Source of the DNA: Cucumis sativus
Lineage: Eukaryota > Streptophyta > Magnoliopsida > Cucurbitales > Cucurbitaceae
Reading direction: 5' to 3'
NCBI RefSeq assembly: GCF_000004075.3
Contig: NC_026658.2
Coordinates: 15,240,075-15,304,074 of the forward strand
Length of the DNA stretch: 64,000 nt
Both the position numbers and the translations under genes were made by a program. Below, piece after piece: positions 34,119 through 45,558 of the stretch (position 1 is the first letter of the stretch; every line of letters starts with the position of its first letter). Under the pieces are notes generated by a model. It saw only the letters and a program-made list of their open reading frames with translations. It was not told where the DNA came from and made no database searches.

Positions 34119-37100
34119 GTCTGTATCTTGGTGGACACGATTTTGGACGGAAGAAATTAGCGTAATAACAAGTGGGTTTCCTTCATAGCGAAGAAATCAA
34201 TCAAATTTTTGGTGATGCTATAGGATTTATGATCTTGATAGACTTCCTCCATTGTTTGTTTTGTTTTTTTGTTTGGTCCACGTATTGATGGAGTTATTTC
34301 CATGTCTGTCGTCTTCCGTTGGTTGTTGGTCTTCCCATTCGTGAGAAAATGTTAAATACAAATAAAAATAAAAATCGATCTTATTTGGACGATGACAATT
34401 TTCGTATCATGAAGATCAAAGAAGAAATATCTTTGAATTTAAAGTGAGTGAAATTTCTGTTTTTATCATTTCAAACTTCTCTCTCTTTTTTTCCCTTCCT
34501 TTATAATAAGCAACCAGTATATATTAGAGGATACTTAAAATTTCCAACTTCCACCATAACTACTTGTAAAGAACTCAAATGAGAAAATGATGACAACGTT
34601 GGAGATGTAGTTGATGACGAAATTTTTTCTATACATTATGTATAGTTCGTTTTAATTAGGCAAAAATCATCATGAAAATATAAACAATTTGGACTTAAAA
34701 AAAGATACAATTAGATAATTAAATGGACTAAACAAGGACGAATATTACTCATAGTGCTCCTTGAAAAGCAATTCAAACAACGATGGTTTGAGTGGCCTAT
34801 GAAGCTACTAGAAGCACGATTATCTCCTCTTACATCTCATTTTTTTACTCTGTGGTTGAATCTAACTGGAGAGAGGTGGTAGATTTGTTAAACAACTACT
34901 CTAATTTTTTTACTCAAGGTAGTAGCTATCGAGTTTTAGATTTTACAAGTTGGTTGAATTTTGTATTAGTGTGTGTAATATGGATAAAGTTAGAGTTTGT
35001 TAACTATGGTGTTACTTTTTAGGTTGGTGCTTGGATTTGTGTCTTCTTCAGTTGGATTTTGTACTTCTTAGTGGCTTGTTAATATATTCGGTTCTTCAAA
35101 GAGGAAACATTATTTGTCTTTATTTTTGAGATATATCAAACATTGAGCATAAATGTTGATTTAACATAAGGTGCAAGCAAATATTTGCAAATGGATCATA
35201 TGCCTAACACATCAAAGGAGAATAGGAAATAGGAATGAATTCTCATCCAAAAAGCTCCTGAATATGGCAGGCCCTGCTTTCAATGCAAATGCAAGTGGCC
35301 TATGATTGTAACTTTTCAGCCCTTCTTTTGGGCCTTTACTAGTGGCCTATTTCCTTCCATCTACCCACTCTCTGTTTTGGTTTCAGAATAGGGAAAATCC
35401 CTATTACTATATTACTATATATGAAAATAAAAACTATTTAAAAAATAGATTGAAAAAATTTAAACGATAAATTTTGCAATATTTTGCTATTCTAAAAAAT
35501 ATTCTTTTAGAAAACGAGTATCCGCTGATTAAAAGAAACAACTCATAAACAATATCTAAAACTAGGTAATTCAACGTGAAAAATGATTAATCGAAATAAA
35601 GTTTCTAGCGGTAATGTTTAGTCTATATTTTTATTATTCGTACAACAAAAATACATGTTAGTCTGTTTTTTTTTTTCATCACTAAAAAATACCTCGAAAA
35701 GATAGATTCGTTAAAGAGGAAAGAAATGTATTTAAAAAATAATAAGATGGATAATTAAGTTAAATATATTGGATGGTTTGTGTATTTGCATGTTGGTAAG
35801 TTTGAAGATAAGTAGTATATAGTATTAGAATACTTCTAAGTAAAGTTGGAAAATACAATTACAAATAAGCAACAAAAGTGAAGAATAAAAAAATATTGGC
35901 AACCAAGAAAGTGTTTCCATTAAAAGGAAAAAACAAAGGTTAGTTAAATGGTAAACCTTAAATTATATTACAATAATTTCAAATTAAAACATGGAAACTA
36001 TAATTTATAAAAAAAATTATTTAAAAGTTGTTGTGTTTCTCAATTATTTTTATTGATTTATTTATTCTTTTGTTTTTTCTGAATTATTTTTATTAGTTTA
36101 ATTTTATCTTTTCTCAATTACTTTTCTATTTTTCTTATTTTCCACTTTTCCATAGGTGATTTATTTTTGTTCAAATAACCAGTATCCATGTGACTTTTCT
36201 TTTCTTCCTCTCGTCGTCTTTGTCATCTTCCTCTTTACTTCTCATCGTCTTCCTCTTTGTTAGATTTAGGTTTTTCTCTTTCTCTTTGTGTGGATATGGA
36301 TTTTTGTTGTGAGTTTTCTTCAAATATGTGTTTTTGTCATGGGTCTTTGTCTTCCTCTTCGCCGTGGATTTTAATCCTCCTATTCTTCCCGGGTTTTCGT
36401 CTTCCTCCTTGTTGACTTTGCTCTTCCGGTCTCAATCTTCATATTGATTTTCATAAAATTACTATAAGACCTTTATATCTAGGTTTGATAAAGTGAGTAG
36501 TGTAATGTTTAATTGAAATATACGTAAATATAATAAAAAAATAAATATCGAAGAAAACCATGAAACGACATTTTATGTTTGTGTTTATTTTTTCAAGAAA
36601 CAATAAACCTAAATAATTATAAAATACATTAATATTTATTGCTCTAGAGAAAAAAACAGAAAATATAAAAGGAAAAATGTTAGGAAAGGAATCATAAAAT
36701 TACCAAAAATTTCCGCCACATTCCAATCCAAACCCATGACATGGTATAATTGAAAAATTGAACTTTCCAATTAGCACATCAAACCACGTCATCTCCAACT
36801 CAGTTTTCCTTCGTCCACTTGGATGGTCAAGATTGTCAATTTCCACGTAAGCATCTTTAAATTTGTGAGTCAATGTTGATCCATACTCCATTATAATGTG
36901 CCACACAATTAGCTTAAAAGCCTAAAACCCTCTTTATTGTTTTTCTTTTATAAAATATATTTTTTGAAATATACAAATATATACTTCTTTTTAAAATAAA
37001 AAAAACTTTATTTTTTTGGCATCCAAAACCAATCCACCTTTTAATCGACTCTACATTCTAAAACATTGTTTGATTTATATTTATACCTTAGTTAAAAAGA

Positions 37101-38374
37101 AAATGTAATAATCAACTGCATTTCCAACCTTACACGTCCTGATTCAAATTCATCTACCGTTTTAAAATTTTCATTTTTATATTGATTTTTTTGGGATTAA
37201 TTATTATTACTTTTACCACTTCAAATATAGCAAAACCTTAAAATTAGAAATATAAAATCTTGAAATATGAGAATTAAATTAATACAAAATTAAAATATCC
37301 GAACCATCACCTTTAAATCAGTGATTTTAATAATAAATATAACATTTGAAAACTAAACACGAAATTTTATGCTAAATTACTAGTCTGTATTTTGGGTTTG
37401 ATGTGATAAAATTAGTTGACTTAATTGATCAATTTCATAGATAATAGAAGGTTTAAATACTTTTAAATATTAAATGGGCAATGTTTGAAATTTGAGGAGA
37501 ATATTTATTTTTTCTTCCCCTTCTAAGTGTTTTGGTTGATTTTTTCTCATTCAAGAACATGCTCCAATTTGTTGTCATTACTCCCCTATGAGTACAGTAA
37601 TTTAGGGGAAAATATTTCCAGCATTTAATATCTCAATGCTTTATTTTGAATAAAATAAAATTTAGGATTTAAGATTTTAAAAAAACTTTTAAAGTTGGTT
37701 TTTTTAAAAATTTCATATTTGACTTAACCATTTTTCAATTATGATTCTACATTTTTTCTAAATTTTTTACCTATGATTTCAATATATCTTTTTAATTTAT
37801 TTTTATTTGGTTGTTCTATTTTTTAAAACTTCCCAAATTTATATCCATAACTTTTATTTAATATTATGTTCATAACCTTCATTGTAAAAAACCACTCTAA
37901 ATTTTGTTATGAATCTATGGATCATTTTCGTAAATTAAAAATAAAAAGATTTTGTTTTCAAAAGGAAAAGGAAAATCATTAATAGCTATATTATTTTCAC
38001 ATACTAAAATGAGAATTTAAACACAGTTAAATTAATTAAACGTAAATTCTAAACAATATAAAATGTATTAATTTTTTGTTAGGGAAAATTGATAACAGAG
38101 ATTGTCAGAGTGGCGTAGTAGGCCGAAACCCAAGAAAAAGGAGCTGCCAAGACCAACAAACAAAGCTTCCCTAAGCCATTTCTTTCTCGTTTTCCTTTGC
38201 TTTTCCCCAGATTCCCACCTCAACGACGAGACCCATTATTCTTCTTCTTCCATTCCTTTGTTCTATTTCCATTTTTTTTTGTTTTTTCTCTCCGAATTCC
38301 TCTTGATCTCCTTCTCTCCGGTTCAGTCTCGTGGGTTTCTTTTCTTTTCCCCCTTGGCTGCTCCCGATTTAGCC
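34119..38374. other. Intergenic between divergent SSUH2-like and uncoupling-protein genes
   Basis: About 4.2 kb of AT-rich DNA. A CTTC/CGTC-rich pyrimidine block at 36185-36430 looks like decayed low-complexity sequence. The minus-strand frame at 36700-36906 and the plus-strand frame at 34792-35022 have no recognisable family. The last ~270 bp are the GC-richer 5' leader of the next gene. Confidence 0.5.
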
Positions 38375-41300
38375 ATGGTTGCCGATTCGAAAGGCAAATC
38401 GGACATCTCATTTGCCGGCACCTTTGCCAGCAGTGCTTTTGCTGCTTCTTTCGCTGAGGTAATGTATTACATACATATTCTGCTTTGCATCTTCTTAAGC
38501 CCTTTTGTTGTTTGTGTTCTGTAGAGTTTCTTGTTGAAATTTTGTTTTTTTTTATTTTTTTGTTTGGGGTTAATGAGTTTAGTGTCTGGTGTGTTTTGTA
38601 GTTGTCAAAGTCAAATGATAAACATGGGTTTGTGAGATAATTGGCTGATTTTATCTCCATCTTCACCATTTTGAACTTTGGTTGATAATGTATTAGGATT
38701 GGCTTAAGCGATTTTGGTTTTAAAAAGGTTTTTTTTTTGTTGGATGGGGTTGGAGTTTGACTGCTGTTTGGAGGGATCGTAACCATCATTAACAGTTAGA
38801 ACTGATTTCTTATTACTTTTATTGATTGAAAGTGTGATTTTGTTACTATTTGCTTTCTTGTGTTTGTTTGGGAAACCATGGAAATCGATCTATGTTGTTG
38901 TTAACGTTTGCTAGGGGGTGTTTCTTGTTTTTAGAAATTTGCTAAAATTGTACAAGTGTTCTTAAAAGGTGGAATGCTAAACAAATAACATGGCTACGTA
39001 ACGAGTAGATATTTTGAACTTAATGATCGAAAACAGGTAATTGAAAATAAAAATAAAATTGTTATGCTTTATGCACTCACGAAACTGTTGTGATCTTCGT
39101 CCACCTTACACTGTTGGATCTGAAATGATTTTTGACAATAACTGGCATGCATTTGATATTGATGCAGATATGCACCATTCCATTAGACACTGCCAAGGTT
39201 AGGCTTCAGCTGCAAAAGAAAGCGGTTGCTGGTGATGTCTTACCAAAATATAGGGGCATGCTGGGCACAGTTGCAACCATAGCCAGAGAAGAAGGTTTGG
39301 CGTCCTTGTGGAAAGGCATTGTTCCTGGATTGCATCGCCAATGCTTATTTGGAGGCTTAAGGATTGGGATGTATGAGCCTGTAAGTTTTCGAGTCCTGTC
39401 TGGCCGTTTCTACTGTTTTGTCTTTTAGCTCATATCTAACACAAACTTTTATACTGTTTACATCACAGGTCAAAAACTTTTATGTGGGCAGTGACTTTGT
39501 GGGTGATGTTCCTTTGTCGAAGAAGATTCTTGCTGCACTGACAACTGGTGAGGATGGATTAAACTTTTTTCCCATGTGGAACAGTTTTTCTTGAATCCAC
39601 CATCGCATGTTGATGGTTGCAATATTTGTTTTTAGCATTCATGCCTGTGTTTCTTGTTGAGAACGATAGAAAAACTTCAAAGTATCAGGATTTAGAGTTT
39701 CTCAAATGTCAAATAATAACAATAACAGTAAATAAACCATCCATAAAGGAAAAGAATTGGCCTATAAATTCTTGATCAAGACATGCTCTTCGGCATTCCT
39801 CTTCCAAGTTATAATAGTCTGTTAAAACTCTTATGCAGTCATGTCCCCATAAAACGCTCATTGCCTTTAAGCTAAAAGAAAACTATGAATATGAGGATGT
39901 TTTGACAAGATTGAACCAGAGAAAATTTGAAAAAAAAGGAAGAAATGATTTCATTGGCTTTGGAAGTAATCGGGGTGCTACATAAACATTTCTTCCAAGT
40001 GGTTATTGTATCCAACTTCTCGCTCATGTTTTAGAAACTCAACCAATTTGATGTAGTAAAATGAGACGATTTAAAAATCTGGTCAGAATGATCTCCAAGG
40101 GCTTGAAAACATTTTTTTAAAACTTATGGTTTCTTTTAGTACTTAAAAAGATGTTCCATACAGGTCTGGTCAACTAAAATCATCCGAAAAAGGAAGGAGT
40201 GGAAGTTAATTTACTAATTTTCCTATCCTCCTGTTAACAGGTGCTTTAGGGATCACAATAGCTAATCCAACTGATCTTGTGAAAGTTCGACTTCAAGCGG
40301 AAGGAAAATTACCTCCTGGTGCGCCTAGGCGTTATTCTGGGGCATTGAATGCTTATTCAACCATTGTGAGACAGGTTAGCCATTTGACCTTAAGATCAGA
40401 AAATTTTTTGTTGCCATTTCCATTAGCTTGATTTTCATTTAACATATAGGAAGGAGTTGGTGCTCTATGGACTGGCATTGGGCCAAATATAGCAAGAAAT
40501 GCGATTATAAATGCTGCAGAACTAGCAAGCTACGATCAAGTGAAACAGGTAAAGGCATTTGAAATTTGTGTTCTTAGAACTAATCTGTTTCCTGCCCTTA
40601 ACGCATCACGTGAAATAGGTAAAAGCATTAGACTTTTTGTGCCAATTCTTATCTTATTCTGTTTGTTGCAGACAATTTTGAAAATTCCAGGTTTCACGGA
40701 TAATGTTGTTACTCATCTTCTTGCTGGTCTTGGAGCAGGGTTTTTTGCTGTATGCATTGGCTCCCCGGTCGATGTGGTAATCTTTCTATATCTATGATAT
40801 ATTGCCTCTTTCATAAGGGTTTTCTTCTAAGAATTTCTAGGTGTCACACTCACACCCTTTTTCAAATATAATTCATGCCGTTTCATGGGACTCTTAAGTC
40901 ATTTGCACATGATCGATCATATACTTCTTTGGCAGGTGAAGTCAAGAATGATGGGAGATTCAACTTACAAAAGCACACTTGATTGTTTCGTCAAGACTTT
41001 AAGAAATGATGTATGTTTTCATACTCTTCCTTTGTTCCCATTAACTTAGTTGAGTCTGTTTTCTTGATGATCAGTTTTTTAAATTAAAAAAATGTAAATA
41101 TATTGTATGGGATTTGCATTTTGCAGGGACCTCTAGCATTTTATAAGGGCTTTATCCCAAATTTTGGTCGGCTAGGATCATGGAATGTGATCATGTTCCT
41201 AACTCTAGAACAGGTACTTACTTTCGACCCCTATGCCCTTGATTTCAAATTGTCATCAGCTACACAATTACTAAGAATTACTTAAAGAAAATAAAACATG

Positions 41301-41564
41301 TTTCTCAAAAACCTTATTTTCTTATTTGTGTTAGAACCAAAATGATTGAAAATTAGACTAGGAAAGAAGCAATACGTCAAAAAGAAAGAATTTGCTGATT
41401 CTTTTTCTCCTGTCTGAACATAACCAAGAATTATCAAAGCCATTGTTATCTAATTTTCTTCTAAGAGGCAATACATACATGTAATCTAATGAGTTATTGT
41501 GATTCAATTGTTTGTCATGTGATAGGCCAAGAAGTTTGTGAGAAATATAGAATCTTCATCGTGA
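38375..41564 (+). CDS. Mitochondrial uncoupling protein (plant UCP1/PUMP1 type)
   Basis: Inner-membrane carrier of the SLC25 family; plant UCP1 dissipates the proton gradient when activated by fatty acids and also exchanges dicarboxylic amino acids. Nine exons: 38375-38458, 39168-39380, 39469-39547, 40241-40374, 40450-40548, 40672-40776, 40936-41010, 41127-41213 and 41526-41564, giving 304 aa, close to the 306 of Arabidopsis UCP1. Three carrier repeats of about 100 residues each carry the PX(D/E)XX(K/R) motif: PLDTAK, PTDLVK and PVDVVK. I chose ATG 38375 because [15 protein letters not shown] matches UCP N-termini; the open frame upstream is leader. Intron 5 (40549-40671) is 123 nt with no in-frame stop. 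The gene ends SSS-stop. Confidence 0.97.
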
Positions 41565-42520
41565 GCTATGGGGGAAGTGTTGTGTAAGCTGGATTGCTCC
41601 CTTTTCAAACTATTGCTTAGAGAATAAAAAGCACCCCACAGGAATAACTTTTACTTTATGTGCTGATTCCATTGATGACGTGAAATATTCTGCTCCGGCC
41701 ATTTGAGAGAATAAGATGAAAGTAATCCTCAGACCGATGGTTCTTTCTCAATGTTGCCATTCATTTTCTGTACTACAAAAGAATTCGTCATTCTGCTAAT
41801 CTTATTAAACTATTTTCTTAAATAGTATTCCAATTTTCAAGTGCAATGGTTTAGACTACAATCTTATTGTATTCTAGTCCATTTGAAACATCTTTAAACA
41901 AATATTTTTTTAAGTTTCATTGATAATTGGCCTTTTTTCTTACCTTCAGTTGGGAAGCTCGAGTTTATGTATAATCAAACCATAGTTTATGTCTATACAA
42001 GTTAGGTGGGTGTAATAAATAACTTTAATTTATGGTGATTACGTACCTAAGATTTAATATCTTACAATTATTTTAGTACTTCAATGTCGTAAGAGTTAAA
42101 CAAGTTGTCCAACATAATTAGATAGGTATATTTTAACGTGTTCCTATATTTGTGAACCTTGCAAATTACGTCAATTTAAAAAGAAAACAAAAGGCAACGT
42201 TATCTAAATATAATCATAAATAATCTCGAGAGAGTTCATTGTTCAATAAAAGGAAGAATGAGGAAAAAAAAGCTTATCAATACTAAAATCTTTGGTCTCT
42301 TCTTCTAATGTTTTGGAGCAAATGGAAATTAAACAAACTGGAATTCAAATATTCTATTTGACATATGTTTATAGACTTCTTTTGAATCTTAATTACGATC
42401 CTCTTCCTCTGATTATACCAATAAAAAAAGTCACAATTAAACCATACACAATATCTCTCCATCCTTAGAGGCTTTGATGAGGGTAAGAGAGTCTCGATTA
42501 TTTAGCATGTCATCAATAAC
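41565..42520. other. 3' UTR of the uncoupling-protein gene and spacer
   Basis: The UTR probably ends near 41830. The rest is AT-rich with no gene seen. Confidence 0.5.
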
Positions 42521-42769
42521 GAATTCTCTAATACACGAATCTTTCTTTTACATTCTTCACACTTGAATGGCGGAGTTACAAATTGTTGGGTTGATGAAAA
42601 AAATTATAAACGCTGCCAATTGCTTCAAGGATACATGGGAGGTGGATTCTCTAATCCACAAATCTTTCTTTACATTCTCCGCACTTGAACGGCGGAGTTA
42701 CAAATCGTTGGGTTGATGAAAAAAAGTTATAAGCGTTGCCAATTGCTTCAAGGATACATGAGAGGTGGA
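42521..42769. repeat. Imperfect 2 x ~123-bp tandem duplication
   Basis: Units 42521-42643 and 42644-42769 share the phrases ggcggagttacaaat, gttgggttgatgaaaa and gccaattgcttcaaggat, with scattered substitutions and small indels. Homology stops after ggtgga at the end of each unit. Non-coding. Confidence 0.85.
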
Positions 42770-43829
42770 GCAAGGATCAAGATCTAAGACAACGGTAAAT
42801 TCAATTTGGAGAGCAGTTTCTACATTTAATTTGGAGAACAGTTTCTATATTTTGAGGGTAGAGCAAGTAAGCAGTGGTCACATGTGAGGAGGGAGAATGA
42901 CGTTGCCTCTATGGGTTATGGTTAGATTAGTTTCACTTATGCTAACTAGAAACAATTAAATTGTTTTGTTGTAAGCCTAAAACCTAATCCAAAGTAGTGA
43001 ATATCATCATCTAACTCAAGTTGAGCAACTTGGAGAGATTCATTAGGATTGAATATGACATCGCAACATACCTAAGGACTAAACATCGTTAAAGCTTAAC
43101 GAGGGTGATTTGGTCCATTCTGATTCCAAATCAAAATTTACGTCCAAATCCAAATGTTTGATAGTATCAAAATGGATACAATGTCTAGAGAAGAGGACAT
43201 TTGCGTGTTTGTAAAAAAGATTTCATGAAAAAAATCAACTTAAATCTATTTGAACAAGTTGCTAATTAATTTAGTTTCAAAACAATAATCAACCCATTCA
43301 TTTAAATACGAAAACAATTTGGACATTTTCTTCTAAAAAACTTATTTTAAATTTTGGAAAACTGACCAAAGAATTTAGAAAAAAAAGACAGCTTATAACG
43401 CTTTTTTTATATTACAAATTTGACAAATATAATGATAATCAGACAAATGCAAATGACATAGACTCTATTATCGTAAATTTTTTTTGTTATTTTTCAAACC
43501 TCAATTGAATTTTACTGTTTTCTTCTCAGTATAAACTTCTATAATAATTCTTTCCCGGTTGAAAAAGAAAATATTCAATTATTTTCATATAATTTTTTCT
43601 ATGAAAAATGAAACAAAATAGTAAAAATTATTATATAAACTCCTAAACTAATGGGTGTAAGTGAAAACTAGAAAAAGAAGAGCTACTAATAGAGAAAAAT
43701 ACTTTCATATTTTGATTTGATTTTTTCTAATTAAGTAAAGATTATAATCAAATATTTAGAGATGCCAAAGTTTTAAACCAATAAAATCAAAAAATAAAAA
43801 TGTGTTAATAATATATATTGTTTTGTTAT
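42770..43829. other. Intergenic, AT-rich, no gene seen
   Basis: A short repeated phrase (tttggagagcagtttcta and tttggagaacagtttcta) lies at 42808-42850. The rest is AT-rich spacer with no coding signal. Confidence 0.5.
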
Positions 43830-44220
43830 AATAGATCTTTTCAAATTTCTTTCCCTCTTTCTTCTCTAACGGCAACTCTCCCTCTCCTCTCCCCTTCTCT
43901 CTCGCTCTCGTATTCTTCGTCTCTTGCTAGAAACCCATCTCCTATTCTTCGTTTTTCACTGTGCAGCCCAAATAACCCTATCTTGCCAGATACCCATCTC
44001 GTCGATTTACGGCCATCTTCTTCTCCTAGCCCTAACGGCCAGAATCAAGGGCGAAGACCCCTCAAAAACCCAAGTCTTCCAAAAAAAATACTCCACCGTC
44101 AAATCCCAACTCCCTGCATGGCTTTCGATTCAAAACTCTCGCCGGCTAAGTTGAAGCGGGCCGCTCAGTATGGAGCCCGTTCCTGAGAATTCCATCCTTG
44201 GGTTGTCTAATTATGGTGTA
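43830..44220 (+). other. GC-richer island resembling a leader and transit-peptide exon; possible gene fragment
   Basis: Composition changes sharply from AT-rich flanks to a CT-rich leader and a Ser/Pro-rich frame (43818-44186, 122 codons) ending MAFDSKLSPAKLKRAAQ and a few more residues. A second frame (43924-44154) also stays open. It looks like the 5' end of a nuclear gene for an organelle protein, but I found no downstream exons and recognise no family. It may be a truncated or captured gene piece. Confidence 0.25.
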
Positions 44221-44461
44221 AAGGTACTGTGATTGTGAGGGGTTTTGTTTTATTTTTGTAATATGCCACGTTTTGGGGTGGATGTTTCCAAAAGGTACTT
44301 AAAGTTGACGTTTCTTTGAGCGATGTCGTTCTGGCGTCACTATAAATCCATATTCTTCTAGTGTTTTATAATTTTTCACTCGATACATTATAATTTTGAA
44401 CTTTATTTATGAGATGTTCTGATTTTGAAGTTTAGTTTGAAAAAAAAAGCTCATGTGTCGC

Positions 44462-44509
44462 GTACAATTGTTTTTCAATAATAAAGTACAATTGTTTTTC
44501 AATAATAAA
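44462..44509. repeat. Perfect 2 x 24-bp tandem repeat
   Basis: Two identical 24-bp units beginning gtacaattg follow one another in AT-rich spacer. Confidence 0.9.
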
Positions 44510-44589
44510 GTTGGATCATGATACATGTGATCTTTGGATGTATAATAATGACATAGTGGTATAGGGATATACAAATATGAGTTGAACCT

Positions 44590-45310
44590 GAAAAACCCGG
44601 ACTACCCAACCCATATTATAATGGTTGAGTTTGGTTAGGTTAAAATTTGGGTTGGATTATTTTCTTTTTTCGAGTTAGGTTGGGTCTCGGGTTGGAGGGT
44701 TGAAATTTTCTTATACATCTTTTAAAAATATTTTTTTCATAGTTCATTCAAAAAAGAGTTATTGATAAATTTGTATAGTGAGTTTTAAGTTTTTGCTTTA
44801 CCATTGTTCGCACGAGATTTCTTGAGAAATTTGATTTGTGGTGTTGAACTTGGAGTTGATGTTGTATTATTTTTATTTGATGCGATGTGGTTCGATCCTC
44901 TGATTTTCTCTTGACTAGATGCTTACGCTTGATTTGATTTGGAGGTGGAGGTGGAGGAAGATGGAGGAAGTGGAGCATGTGATGTTCTTGAAGTTTGTTG
45001 AACGCCAACCTTTGATTTAGGGAAGCGGAGCACGCGATCTTCTTCAAATTGGTTGAATGTCTACGCATGAAGCGAATGTCTACGCATGAAGCGGACGCGA
45101 TGTTCTTCAAATTGGTTGAATGTCTACGCATGATTTGAAGAAGCAAAACACATCATGAAGAAGCAAAACACGTGATGTTCTTGAAGCTGGAGTCTTGGAA
45201 TAAAGTTTGTATCTTCAAAGGAGCTTCAATCTTCGAGGGAAGTTGGAGTCTTGGAATAAATCTTGTATCTTTAAAGGAGCTCCAATCTTTGAGGATGATT
45301 TGAGGATGAT
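44590..45310. repeat. Complex of nested short tandem repeats
   Basis: From 44590, phrases such as cccaaccca and gggttggat resemble the interior of hAT-type repeats. From 44940 to 45310 several units recur: gatgttcttcaaattggttg with tgtctacgcatga (2-3 copies), gaagaagcaaaacac (2 copies), and ggagtcttggaataaa...aaggagctYcaatctt (2 copies). The minus-strand frame over this block (44748-45146) is a product of these repeats, with MRRHSTNLK appearing twice. Confidence 0.6.
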
Positions 45311-45392
45311 CGACTGCAGTAGTTAGGAAGTTTTCTTATGGAATCAAAAATTTGGAGCCTTTTACAAATGAGGAGAGCTCTCTATTTATGAA

Positions 45393-45558
45393 GGGATAAT
45401 TGCAAATTTAGTAAAAATTGGTCTATCACCGATAGATCATACAGAGTGTACCAGTGATACAAGTCTATCCACGATAGTTTTGCTATATTTGCATTTTTTT
45501 TAAATGTTGCTATATCCTTAATTATTATTTCTCAAATGGTCATCCATTACAATTACCC
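45393..45558. mobile_element. MITE-like element with tctatcaccgatag core
   Basis: About 166 bp. The ends gggataattg and caattaccc are inverted. The interior has ctatcaccgatagat and gctatatttgca, in the style of the element at 13361-13522. I associate this pattern with cucurbit genomes; the target duplication is unclear. Confidence 0.45.

Noticed and set aside
36700-36906. Minus-strand 68-codon frame
   Set aside because: Reasonable amino-acid variety, but no family recognised, no flanking exons and no leader; kept out for lack of support.
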